Shown here one piece after another: positions 12,110 to 20,928 of a stretch of DNA of 49,191 nucleotides. Within the stretch, counting starts at the first letter, position 1. Every line of letters starts with the position of its first letter. Position numbers and translations under genes: made by a program. This stretch comes from Betaproteobacteria bacterium SCGC AG-212-J23 (GTDB lineage Bacteria; Pseudomonadota; Gammaproteobacteria; Burkholderiales; SG8-39). Below the pieces are notes generated by a model. That model made no database searches. It was not told the origin of the DNA and saw only the letters and a list, made by a program, of their open reading frames with translations. The stretch lies in NCBI GenBank assembly GCA_001644455.1, contig LSTF01000002.1, forward strand, positions 1 through 49,191. Reading direction: 5' to 3'.

Positions 12110-14215
12110 ATGCCAAAAAGAAGACCCAGTAGAACTGCGCTGCGGCGACGCGCGCGTCCCGACCGGCGAAATTTCTCCGAGATCGTGAGCGTCCTCGAGC
12201 GCGCGGCCGCGCCGCTCCCGGCCGACGAGCTCGCCCAGCGCCTGCGCGTGGGTCGCGACGAGCGGCGCGACTTCGACGCCGCGCTCGCCGCCTTCGAGCG
12301 CTCGGGCGAACTGGTGCGAAACCGCGCCGGCGCGTTGCTGGTCGCGCGCCGCATCGCCGCGCTCGCCGGACGCGTCGAGGGCCATCCCGACGGGCACGGC
12401 TTCCTGGTTCCGGACGGCGGCGGCGCCTCGGTATTCCTGCCGCCGCACGAGATGCGCGGCCTGATGCACGGCGACCGCGCTTCGGTGCGCGTCAGCGGCC
12501 AGGACAATCGCGGCCGGCCGGTCGGCGCGCTGGTCGAGGTGCTGGAGCGCTCGCAGCGGCGCATCGTCGGCCGCGTGCACCTCCAGCATGGCGTGACCTA
12601 CCTCGTGCCGGAGGACCGGCGCATTGCGCACGACATCGTGCTGCCCGACGCGGGCAAGGTGAAGCCCGGCCAGGTGGTGACCGTCGAGTTGGTCCAGCTG
12701 CCGACCAAGCATGCGCAGCCCGTCGGCCGCATCGCCGAGGTGCTCGGCAACTATGCCGACTCGGGGATGGAGATCGAGATCGCGCTGCGCAAGTTCGACC
12801 TGCCCCACGAGTTCCCGAAGAAGGCCCTGGCGCAAGCTCAAGGTTTTCCGGATGTTCTTCAACAAAAAGATATTCAAGGTCGCCGAGATCTGCGCGAGCT
12901 CGAGTTCGTCACCATCGACGGCGAGACGGCGAAGGACTTCGACGACGCGGTCTACGCGAGGCGCGAAGGCCGCGACTGGCGGCTGTGGGTGGCGATCGCC
13001 GATGTCAGCCATTACGTCCGGCACGGCGACGCGCTCGACCAGGAGGCGAGGAACCGCGGCACCTCGGTGTACTTCCCGCGCCGGGTCATCCCGATGCTGC
13101 CGGAGAAGCTCTCCAACGGCCTGTGCTCGCTCAATCCCGACGTCGATCGCCTGGTGATGGTCTGCGAGATGGCGATCAGCGCGCAGGGCGAAGTGTCGCG
13201 TTACGAGTTCTACCCTGCGGTGTTCCGCTCGAAGGCGCGCCTGACCTATACCAAGGTGTGGGCCGAGCTCTCGTCGGGCAAGGCGCCGGCGCACCTGGCG
13301 ACGCTCTACGAAGTCTTCAAGGCGCTGCACCGGCAGCGGCAGAAGCGCGGCGCGATCGACTTCGAGACGGTCGAGACGAAGATGGTGTTCGACGCGCGCG
13401 GCAAGATCGAGAAGATCGTCCCGGAAATGCGCAACGACGCGCACCGCCTGATCGAGGAATGCATGCTGGCGGCGAACGTCTGCGCCGGCAACTTCATCTC
13501 CGAGCGGCATCAGCCGGTGCTCTACCGCGTGCACGAGGTGCCCGCCGAGGACCGGGTCGCGGCGCTGCGCGACTTCCTCGCCGAGCTGGGCCTGCAGCTT
13601 CCCGGCGGCGCCGTGCCTCGTCCCAAGGACTACGCCCAGGTGCTCGAGCGCATCCGCGCCCGGCCGGACTTCCTGCTGCTGCAGACCATCCTGCTGCGCT
13701 CGCTGAAGCGTGCCGTCTACACGCCGCAGAACGTCGGTCACTTCGGGCTCGCCTTCGACGCCTACGTGCATTTCACCTCGCCGATCCGCCGCTACCCGGA
13801 TCTGCTGGTGCATCGCGCCCTGAAAGCGATCCTGGACGGGAAGAAATACGACGGGGTGGACTGGGAGGAGACCGGCAGGCACTGCTCGGAAACCGAGCGG
13901 CGCGCCGACGACGCGAGCCGCGACGTCGAGGCCTGGCTCAAGTGCTACTACATGCGCGACCACGTCGGCGAGGTGTTCAGCGGCACGATCACCGGCGTGA
14001 CCGCGTTCGGCCTGTTCGTCACGCTCGAGGACTACTTCGTCGACGGCCTGGTGCACATCTCCGAGCTCGGCCGCGACTACTTCCAGTTCGACGCCGCGCG
14101 CCACCTGCTCTACGGCGAGCGCACCAAGAAGCGCTTCCGCCTCGCCGACCGGATGAAGGTGAAGCTGGTGCGGGTGGACGTCGACCAGCGCAAGATCGAC
14201 CTGGTGCCGGCGTGA
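12110..14215 (+). CDS. rnr: Ribonuclease R
   Basis: 701 aa; RNB motif VTIDGETAKDFDDAVY, S1 domain at C-terminus. Confidence 0.96.
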   Translation: MPKRRPSRTALRRRARPDRRNFSEIVSVLERAAAPLPADELAQRLRVGRDERRDFDAALAAFERSGELVRNRAGALLVARRIAALAGRVEGHPDGHGFLVPDGGGASVFLPPHEMRGLMHGDRASVRVSGQDNRGRPVGALVEVLERSQRRIVGRVHLQHGVTYLVPEDRRIAHDIVLPDAGKVKPGQVVTVELVQLPTKHAQPVGRIAEVLGNYADSGMEIEIALRKFDLPHEFPKKALAQAQGFPDVLQQKDIQGRRDLRELEFVTIDGETAKDFDDAVYARREGRDWRLWVAIADVSHYVRHGDALDQEARNRGTSVYFPRRVIPMLPEKLSNGLCSLNPDVDRLVMVCEMAISAQGEVSRYEFYPAVFRSKARLTYTKVWAELSSGKAPAHLATLYEVFKALHRQRQKRGAIDFETVETKMVFDARGKIEKIVPEMRNDAHRLIEECMLAANVCAGNFISERHQPVLYRVHEVPAEDRVAALRDFLAELGLQLPGGAVPRPKDYAQVLERIRARPDFLLLQTILLRSLKRAVYTPQNVGHFGLAFDAYVHFTSPIRRYPDLLVHRALKAILDGKKYDGVDWEETGRHCSETERRADDASRDVEAWLKCYYMRDHVGEVFSGTITGVTAFGLFVTLEDYFVDGLVHISELGRDYFQFDAARHLLYGERTKKRFRLADRMKVKLVRVDVDQRKIDLVPA

Positions 14216-14952
14216 GCAGGGAAAGGGAGCCGCGGGTCGTGTTCGGCTTCCACGCGGTGCTCGCGCGGTTGCGTGCCGATCCGCGCTCCGTCCTCGAGGT
14301 CTTCCTGGATGAAAAGAGAAATGATGCGAGGGGCAAGGACCTCATCGCCCTTGCCGAGCGCGCCGGCGTGCAATTGATGCGCGTGTCCGCCAAGCGGCTC
14401 GACGGCTTCTACGGCGGCGGCCGCCACCAGGGGGTCGTGGCGCGCGTGCAGATGAAGTCGCTCTCGCACAGCGTCGACGAGATCGTCGAGCAGGTGGAAA
14501 AGCCGCTGCTCCTGGTCCTCGACGGCGTCACCGACCCGCACAACCTGGGCGCCTGCCTGCGCGTCGCGAATGCCGCCGGCGCAAACGCGGTCATCGCGCC
14601 CAAGGATCGCGCCGCGGGCATCTCGCCGGCGGTTTCCAAGGTCGCGAGCGGCGCCGCGGAGGCCACCCCTTACGTGATGGTCACGAACCTCGCCCGCACG
14701 CTGGCCGAGCTGAAGGAACGCAACATCTGGATCGTCGGCGCCGACGAGCGGGCCGAGAAAACGCTTTTCGAGGCCGACCTGCCGGACTCGATCGCCTGGG
14801 TGCTGGGCGCCGAGGGCGACGGCATGCGGCGCCTGACGCGCGAGAGCTGCGACCTGCTGGTTCGCATCCCGATGCGCGGCGAGGTGGCAAGCCTGAACGT
14901 TTCGGTGTCTGCTGGTGTCTGTCTATTCGAGTCCGTGCGAAGGAGGAAGTGA
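14212..14952 (+). CDS. rlmB: 23S rRNA Gm2251 2'-O-methyltransferase RlmB
   Basis: GTG 14212; VFGFHAVLARLRADP, LDGVTDPHNLGACLRVANAAGA, VLGAEGDGMRRLTRESCD SpoU motifs; after rnr. Confidence 0.95.
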   Translation: MSREREPRVVFGFHAVLARLRADPRSVLEVFLDEKRNDARGKDLIALAERAGVQLMRVSAKRLDGFYGGGRHQGVVARVQMKSLSHSVDEIVEQVEKPLLLVLDGVTDPHNLGACLRVANAAGANAVIAPKDRAAGISPAVSKVASGAAEATPYVMVTNLARTLAELKERNIWIVGADERAEKTLFEADLPDSIAWVLGAEGDGMRRLTRESCDLLVRIPMRGEVASLNVSVSAGVCLFESVRRRK

Positions 14953-14953
14953 C

Positions 14954-15328
14954 ATGCTCAGAGCAATCGCGATGGCGGCCTTGATCCTTGCCCAGCCGGT
15001 GCATGCCGCCGACGATTGGGAAAAGGTCAAGTCGTACTCGGTCGAGAAAAAGAACGAGGCAATGGCCTACGGCCGCAAGCTGGTGCGCGACACCGACCGC
15101 GAGATCAAGGAACTGGACCGGAAGGCCTCGAAGGCCTCGGGCGAGGCGAAGGCGAACTTCCAGAGCGACATGAAGGAGCTGAAGGCCAAGCGCAAGCAGG
15201 CCTCGCAGAAGCTCGACGAGATGGGCAAGGCCTCCTCAGGCGCCTGGGACGACGCCAAGAACGGCTTCGCCGACGCCTACAAGGACCTGCAGGACAGCTA
15301 TCACAAGGCCGTTAAGAAGCTGAAATAG
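14954..15328 (+). CDS. Hypothetical secreted Lys-rich coiled-coil protein
   Basis: MLRAIAMAALILAQPVHAADDWEKVKSYSVEKK...: signal peptide then charged helical repeat-like sequence. Confidence 0.7.
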   Translation: MLRAIAMAALILAQPVHAADDWEKVKSYSVEKKNEAMAYGRKLVRDTDREIKELDRKASKASGEAKANFQSDMKELKAKRKQASQKLDEMGKASSGAWDDAKNGFADAYKDLQDSYHKAVKKLK

Positions 15329-15410
15329 CGTATATAATCCGCCCCCTTCCTGGTCACGCTGCTACGCATGGCAGCTGGCCTAAACCCATAGGAAAAGGAG
15401 TCAAATCGGC

Positions 15411-15815
15411 ATGCGGCATTACGAGATCGTTTTCATCGTCCATCCCGACCAGAGCGAGCAGGTCCCGCAGATGGTCGAGCGCTACAAGGGCCAAATCGCG
15501 CAGCGCAACGGCACCGTGCACCGCCTCGAAGACTGGGGCCGGCGCCAGCTCGCCTATCCGCTCGCCAAGGTGCACAAGGCGCACTACGTGCTCATGAACA
15601 TCGAGTGCGACAACGAGACGCTCGGCGAGCTCGAGCATTCGTTCAAGTTCAGCGACGCGGTGCTGCGGCACCTGATCATCCAGATGCCGAAGGCCCATAC
15701 CTCGCCTTCGCCGATGATGAAGGAGGAGAAGTCGAAGTCGCTGATGGAAGGCCGCGAAGGCCGCCCCGCGGAAGCGCCGGCTGAACCGCCTCGAGCTGAG
15801 CGGCCGGCTGCTTGA
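15411..15815 (+). CDS. rpsF: 30S ribosomal protein S6
   Basis: [25 protein letters not shown]...[19 protein letters not shown]. Confidence 0.97.
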   Translation: MRHYEIVFIVHPDQSEQVPQMVERYKGQIAQRNGTVHRLEDWGRRQLAYPLAKVHKAHYVLMNIECDNETLGELEHSFKFSDAVLRHLIIQMPKAHTSPSPMMKEEKSKSLMEGREGRPAEAPAEPPRAERPAA

Positions 15816-16098
15816 GCTGGGCGCGCTGCGCCACACGCCGGCCGGTCTCGCCGCGATCGAGTTCAAGGTCGCGCACGAATCGGAGCAGGACGAGGCGGGC
15901 GGGCGGCGCCAGGTGACGGCGGAAATCGCGGCGATCGCCTTCGAGACCCAGGCGAAGCTCCTCGCGGCGATGCCGCTGGGCAGCGAAGTGAGGCTGCAGG
16001 GCTTCCTGGGAGCGAAGAGCAAGCGCTCGAAGAAGCTGGTGATGCACGTGACGAACATCGAATTCAAGGAAGGAGAGGCAGATGCCTCCACGTCGTAA
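15781..16098 (+). CDS. priB: Primosomal replication protein PriB, apparent CTG start
   Basis: [36 protein letters not shown]... between rpsF and rpsR; last in-frame upstream stop TGA at 15742-15744, with no ATG/GTG/TTG before 15781. Confidence 0.85.
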   Translation: MNRLELSGRLLELGALRHTPAGLAAIEFKVAHESEQDEAGGRRQVTAEIAAIAFETQAKLLAAMPLGSEVRLQGFLGAKSKRSKKLVMHVTNIEFKEGEADASTS

Positions 16099-16375
16099 TC
16101 TGAAGGGCAAGGGCAAGGGGAAGTTCGGCAAGGACAAGAAGGACAAGGGCCAGCGGGCGCTGTTCCGCCGCCGCAAGTTCTGCCGCTTCACCGCCGAGAA
16201 GGCGGAGTGGATCGATTACAAGGACATCGAAGTCCTCAAGGACTTCGTCAACGAGACCGGCAAGATCATCCCGGCTCGCATCACCGGCACGGCCGCGGGC
16301 TACCAGCGGCAGTTGTCGGAGGCGATCAAGCGCGCGCGCTTCCTCGCCCTGATGACCTACACCGACCTGCACTGA
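16082..16375 (+). CDS. rpsR: 30S ribosomal protein S18
   Basis: [65 protein letters not shown]. Confidence 0.96.
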   Translation: MPPRRNLKGKGKGKFGKDKKDKGQRALFRRRKFCRFTAEKAEWIDYKDIEVLKDFVNETGKIIPARITGTAAGYQRQLSEAIKRARFLALMTYTDLH

Positions 16376-16398
16376 GCCCATAGGGAGATTCGGACCTT

Positions 16399-16848
16399 AT
16401 GCAAGTCATCCTCATGGAGAAAGTGTCGAACCTCGGCGAGCTCGGCGACGTCGTCAAGGTGAAGGACGGCTACGCCCGCAACTTCCTCATCCCGGAAGGC
16501 AAGGCGAAGCGCGCCACGCCGGAGAACCTCAAGGCGTTCGAGTCGCGCCGGGCCGAGCTGGAGAAGGCGCAGGCCGACGTGCTCGCCAAGGCGCAGGAGC
16601 GCGGCACGAAGCTGGAGAGCCTGACGGTCCAGATCACGCAGAAGGCCGGCCCGGACGGCCGCCTGTTCGGCTCGGTGACCAACTACGACATCGTCGAAGA
16701 GCTGAAGAAGCAGGGCCACGAGGTCGAGCGGGCGATGATCCGCATGCCCCAGGGGCCGCTGAAGCAGGTGGGCGAGTATCCGCTGCAGATCGCGCTGCAC
16801 ACCGATGTGACCGTCACGGTCAAGGTTTCAGTGCTCGGCGAGCAGTAA
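16399..16848 (+). CDS. rplI: 50S ribosomal protein L9
   Basis: [36 protein letters not shown]. Confidence 0.97.
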   Translation: MQVILMEKVSNLGELGDVVKVKDGYARNFLIPEGKAKRATPENLKAFESRRAELEKAQADVLAKAQERGTKLESLTVQITQKAGPDGRLFGSVTNYDIVEELKKQGHEVERAMIRMPQGPLKQVGEYPLQIALHTDVTVTVKVSVLGEQ

Positions 16849-16872
16849 CCGCGCTGCAACACGGCAGGAAAC

Positions 16873-16901
16873 GAAAAAGGCCGCGCCAGCGGCCTTTTTT
16901 T
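16873..16901 (+). terminator. Rho-independent terminator after rplI
   Basis: AAAAAGGCCGC-GCCA-GCGGCCTTTTTTT hairpin followed by a U tract. Confidence 0.9.
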
Positions 16902-16911
16902 CGCGGGCGTA

Positions 16912-16931
16912 TACTGTATATCGATACAGTC
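16912..16931. promoter_or_regulatory. LexA (SOS) box-like palindrome
   Basis: TACTGTATATCGATACAGTC; matches the classical CTGT-N8-ACAG LexA consensus with palindrome ACTGTAT-ATCG-ATACAGT. Confidence 0.7.
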
Positions 16932-16959
16932 AAGAAGAATATTTTTTCTGTGCACAGGC

Positions 16960-17001
16960 TCGTCCACACCTTATCGACACGCTGTCCACAGCTAATCCAC
17001 A
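16960..17001 (+). promoter_or_regulatory. Phased array of DnaA-box-like 9-mers (11-bp period)
   Basis: TCGTCCACA (16960), TTATCGACA (16971), CTGTCCACA (16982), TAATCCACA (16993), same orientation; 7-8 of 9 matches each to TTATCCACA. Confidence 0.6.
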
Positions 17002-17140
17002 AGCGGCGGGCGGCCCATGCCCCGTGTGCTCACTTTTCGATCAGCGCCGCGGCGAATATTTGTTCGACGCCTCCGCGTTTCGACCTATCAAATAAAAATC
17101 CCGCGGCGATTCCTATGATGCGCGCGGGGAGAAAACAATA

Positions 17141-18550
17141 GTGGCGCTGGCACAGCCCGCAGTACATCCTTCGTCGCGCGAAGACGCGCAGCTCGTCGCA
17201 CTCAAGGTTCCGCCGCACTCGGTGGAGGCCGAGCAGTCGCTGCTCGGCGCGCTGCTGCTCGACAACCAGGCCTTCGACAAGGTCGCCGACCTGGTCTCGG
17301 GCGAGGACTTCTACCGCGACGACCATCGCCGCGTCTGGCGCCATATCGTCAAGCTGATCGAGGCGACCCGGCCGGCCGACATGGTCACGGTCGCCGAGTC
17401 GATCGAAGCGAGCGAGGACAAGGACAAGACCGGCGGTCCGGCGTACCTGGCGTCGCTCGCGCAGGCTGTGCCGAGCGCGCTCAACATCCGGCGCTATGCC
17501 GAGCTGGTGCGCGAGCGCGCCGTGCAGCGCCGCCTGGCGCAGGTCGCAACCGAGATCGCCGAGTCGGCGCTGGCGCCGAGCGGCAAGGAAGTCGGCCAGC
17601 TCCTCGACGAGGCCGAGTCGAAGATCTTCCAGATCGCCGAGTCCGGCGCGCGCACCAACCAGGGCCTGGTCGGCATCAGCCCGGTGCTGGCGAAGGTCTT
17701 CGAGCGCCTCGACCACCTGCACAGCCAGGACAACCCGTCCGACATCACCGGCGTCCCGACCGGCTTCACCGACCTCGACCAGAGGACCGCGGGGCTGCAG
17801 CCGGGAGACCTGATCATCGTCGCCGGGCGGCCGTCGATGGGCAAGACCGCCTTCGCGCTCAACATCGCCGAGTACGTGGCGCTGCACCCCGGCGTGCAGC
17901 TGCCGGTCGCCATCTTCAGCATGGAAATGAGCGCCAGCCAGCTCGCCATGCGCATGCTCTCCTCGATGGGCAAGATCGACCAGACCAAGCTGCGTACCGG
18001 CCGCCTCGGCGACGACGAATGGAGCCGGCTGACCGACGAAATCGCGCGGCTCAACGAGGCGCGCATCCACGTCGACGAGACCCCGGCGCTGAACGCGCTG
18101 GAGCTGCGCGCCCGCGCGCGCCGGATGAAGCGGGAGTACGGCAAGCTCGGGCTGGTGGTGGTGGACTACCTGCAGCTCATGTCGGCCTCGTCGCAGGGCG
18201 AGAACCGCGCCACGGAGATTTCCGAGATCTCGCGCTCGCTGAAGGCGCTCGCCAAGGAGCTCGACGTGCCGGTGGTCGCTCTCTCGCAGCTATCGCGCGC
18301 GGTCGAGGCGAGAAACGACCGCCGGCCGATGATGTCGGACCTGCGCGAGTCGGGCGCGATCGAGCAGGACGCCGACGTGATCCTGTTCATCTACCGGGAC
18401 GAGGTCTATCACCCCGACAAGGAAGAAGCCAAGGGCCGCGCCGAGGTGATCATCGGCAAGCAGCGGAACGGCCCGATCGGCAAGATCGACCTGACGTTCC
18501 TCGGGCGCCATACGCGCTTCGCGAACTTCGCCGACCCGAACGCCTTCTAA
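17141..18550 (+). CDS. dnaB: Replicative DNA helicase DnaB
   Basis: 469 aa; PPHSVEAEQSLLGALLLD, Walker A GRPSMGKTAFALN, SQLSRAVEARNDRRPMMSDLRESGAIEQDAD. Confidence 0.97.
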   Translation: MALAQPAVHPSSREDAQLVALKVPPHSVEAEQSLLGALLLDNQAFDKVADLVSGEDFYRDDHRRVWRHIVKLIEATRPADMVTVAESIEASEDKDKTGGPAYLASLAQAVPSALNIRRYAELVRERAVQRRLAQVATEIAESALAPSGKEVGQLLDEAESKIFQIAESGARTNQGLVGISPVLAKVFERLDHLHSQDNPSDITGVPTGFTDLDQRTAGLQPGDLIIVAGRPSMGKTAFALNIAEYVALHPGVQLPVAIFSMEMSASQLAMRMLSSMGKIDQTKLRTGRLGDDEWSRLTDEIARLNEARIHVDETPALNALELRARARRMKREYGKLGLVVVDYLQLMSASSQGENRATEISEISRSLKALAKELDVPVVALSQLSRAVEARNDRRPMMSDLRESGAIEQDADVILFIYRDEVYHPDKEEAKGRAEVIIGKQRNGPIGKIDLTFLGRHTRFANFADPNAF

Positions 18551-19378
18551 CTACTTCCGGGTCGCGCTCCAGGTGCCCTGCTGGCCCTTGGCGTCGCGGA
18601 AGCTGCCTTCCATCTTCTTGCCGTCGACCTTGCCGGTGAACTCGCGCCGCATGCCGCTCTGGTCGATGTAGGCGAAGGCGATGTCGGCGCCGCGCAGGCG
18701 TGCTTCGCGCAGCCCGCCCTGCACCTGCTTGGAAAGGTTCACCCAGCCGTTGATCTTCTGGAACGTCTGCTCGAGCACGATCTCGGTCTTCTGCCCGCCG
18801 GCGTCCAGGCTCCAGCTGCCGCCGACCTGCGCCGGCACCAGCCAGAAGTAGGCCCTGCGGCCGTCGAGCGTGGAGATCTCGTCGGCCTCCCAGTCCTCCA
18901 TGGTGAAGGAGTGCGAGACGACGCGCGTGCCGGGCTTCATCGACAGGATCTGCGGCCGCAGCTTCATGTTGAGCGTCGGCAGGAGATAGAGGGTGATGAC
19001 GGTCGCCTTGCTGAAGTCGGTGACGAAGATGTCGGCCTGGCGGATGATCGCCTTGCCCGGGCCGACGCCGGCGACGCCCGCTGCCTGCGCCTGCTCGTTG
19101 GCGTACTTCGCCATGTCCGGGTTGTACTCGATGCCGGTGGAGGTGGCGCCGCGTTTTGCCGCGGCGATGGCGATCTTGCCGTTGCCGGCGCCGAGATCGA
19201 AGTGGATGTCGCCCGGCCCGAGCTGCGCCATGGTGAGCATGCGGTCGACCACCTCGTCGGGCGTCGGTACCCAGATCACGTCCTTGCCGGCCTGGCCGAC
19301 GTGCGGTTCGTATTTCTGGGCGAAGGAGGGCGTCGCGACGAGCAACGCGAGGGCCAGCAGGAGACGGAGCGCGGTCAT
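18551..19378 (-). CDS. Class I SAM-dependent methyltransferase-like protein with N-terminal signal peptide
   Basis: MTALRLLLALALLVATPSFAQKYEPHVG (signal peptide), HFDLGAGNGKIAIAAAKRGATSTGIEYNP (SAM motif I). Confidence 0.8.
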   Translation of the reverse strand: MTALRLLLALALLVATPSFAQKYEPHVGQAGKDVIWVPTPDEVVDRMLTMAQLGPGDIHFDLGAGNGKIAIAAAKRGATSTGIEYNPDMAKYANEQAQAAGVAGVGPGKAIIRQADIFVTDFSKATVITLYLLPTLNMKLRPQILSMKPGTRVVSHSFTMEDWEADEISTLDGRRAYFWLVPAQVGGSWSLDAGGQKTEIVLEQTFQKINGWVNLSKQVQGGLREARLRGADIAFAYIDQSGMRREFTGKVDGKKMEGSFRDAKGQQGTWSATRK

Positions 19379-19410
19379 GGATTCCTCTAGGAAGAGCGCG
19401 GAAATTTAGC

Positions 19411-19455
19411 AGAAAGGCCCTCCCCGCTGGCGAAACAGCGGGGAGGCCTGCTTAT
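19411..19455. terminator. Strong hairpin, candidate terminator for phoH
   Basis: CCTCCCCGCTG-GCGAAA-CAGCGGGGAGG stem (with GGCC extension and 1-nt bulge) immediately 3' of the minus-strand phoH stop. Confidence 0.6.
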
Positions 19456-19470
19456 TCCTTGCGCACCCTG

Positions 19471-20928
19471 CTACAGGGCTTCGGCGGCGTGATCGGCGAG
19501 GCGCGAGCGTTCGCCGCGGGCGAGGGTGACGTGCCCGGAATGGGCCCAGCCCTTCATCCGGTCGACGACGTAGGAGAGGCCCGAGCTGCCCTCGGTGAGG
19601 TAGGGCGTGTCGATCTGCGCGATGTTGCCGAGGCAGACCACCTTGGTGCCGGGCCCGGCGCGCGTCACCAGCGTCTTCATCTGCTTCGGCGTCAGGTTCT
19701 GCGCCTCGTCGATGATCAGCCACTTGTTGACGAAGGTGCGGCCGCGCATGAAGTTGAGCGACTTCACCTTGATCCGCGACCTGACGAGGTCGCGCGTCGC
19801 GGCGCGCCCCCACTCGCCGCCCGATTCGTCGGTGGCGTTGAGGATGTCGAGGTTGTCCTCGAGCGCGCCCATCCACGGCGTCATCTTCTCCTCCTCGGTG
19901 CCGGGCAGGAAGCCGATGTCCTCGCCGATGGGGACGGTGACGCGGGTCATGATGATCTCGGAGTAGCGCTTGTCGTCGAGCACCTGCGTCAGCCCCGCGG
20001 CGAGCGCGAGCAGCGTCTTGCCGGTGCCGGCCTGGCCGACCAGGGTGACGAAATCCACCGCCGGGTTCATCAGCAGGTTGAGGGCGAAGTTCTGCTCGCG
20101 GTTGCGCGCCGTGATGCCCCAGACCTCGTTCTTGGCGTGGGTGTAGTCCTTCAGCGTCTCGAGCACCGCGACACGGCCCTCGATCTCCCTGACGATGGTG
20201 TGCAGCGGCCGGTCGCCGCTCTCGTCGTAGACGAACTCGTTGACGCGCAGCTTGGGCACCAGCGGGCCGCGCACCCGGTAGAAGGTGTGGCCGTCCTTCT
20301 TCCACGACTCCATGTCCTTGCCGTGCGTGTTCCAGAAATCCTTCGGCAGCGGCCGCACGCCGGTGTAGAGCAGGTCGGCGTCCTCGAGCACCTTGTCGTT
20401 GAAGTAGTCCTCGGCAGCGAGCCCGAGGGCGCGCGCCTTGATGCGCATGTTGATGTCCTTCGACACCAGCACCACTTCGCGCTCGGGCTCCTGCTCCTGG
20501 AGGTGGCGCACCACCGAGAGGATCTGGTTGTCGGTCTTGCCCGAGGCGAGCGTCGAGGGCAGGTTGCCGTTGATCGCCTCGGTCTGCAGGAACAGCTTGC
20601 CCTTCGACTGCTGGCCGTCGCGCATCTTGATCGCGAGGCCGCTCTTGATGTCCCCGACCACGATCTCGTCCAGGAAGCGGCTCGCCTGGCGCGCGTTGCG
20701 CGAGACGTCGGACAGGCCGCGCTTGTGCGAGTCGAGCTCCTCCAGCGTCGCGATCGGCAGGTAGAGGTCGTGCTCCTCGAAGCGGAACAGGCTCGTCGGG
20801 TCGTGCATCAGCACGTTCGTGTCGAGCACGAAGAGCTTTTTGACTTTCGGTTTTTTCCTGGAGGACTTCACGGCGGGGATCGCATTTACCTCTGCTGCGG
20901 CCTGTTCAACATCATAGGGCTTTAACAA
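19471..20928 (-). CDS. PhoH family protein with N-terminal PIN domain (PIN-PhoH)
   Basis: LFVLDTNVLMHDPTSLFRFEEHDLYLPIATLEELDSHKRG (PIN) and VTLVGQAGTGKTLLALAAGL, IIDEAQNLTPKQMKTLVTRAGPGTKVV (PhoH ATPase). Confidence 0.93.
   Translation of the reverse strand: MLKPYDVEQAAAEVNAIPAVKSSRKKPKVKKLFVLDTNVLMHDPTSLFRFEEHDLYLPIATLEELDSHKRGLSDVSRNARQASRFLDEIVVGDIKSGLAIKMRDGQQSKGKLFLQTEAINGNLPSTLASGKTDNQILSVVRHLQEQEPEREVVLVSKDINMRIKARALGLAAEDYFNDKVLEDADLLYTGVRPLPKDFWNTHGKDMESWKKDGHTFYRVRGPLVPKLRVNEFVYDESGDRPLHTIVREIEGRVAVLETLKDYTHAKNEVWGITARNREQNFALNLLMNPAVDFVTLVGQAGTGKTLLALAAGLTQVLDDKRYSEIIMTRVTVPIGEDIGFLPGTEEEKMTPWMGALEDNLDILNATDESGGEWGRAATRDLVRSRIKVKSLNFMRGRTFVNKWLIIDEAQNLTPKQMKTLVTRAGPGTKVVCLGNIAQIDTPYLTEGSSGLSYVVDRMKGWAHSGHVTLARGERSRLADHAAEAL

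Noticed and set aside
15325-15345. Strong rpsF promoter with TATAAT at 15333
   Set aside because: -10 hexamer is good, but no convincing -35 at 16-18 bp, so not listed as a promoter feature.
16931-17140. Calling the rplI-dnaB region the chromosomal origin
   Set aside because: No dnaA/dnaN/gyrB nearby and no skew data; the DnaA-like array is reported as a regulatory or titration candidate only.
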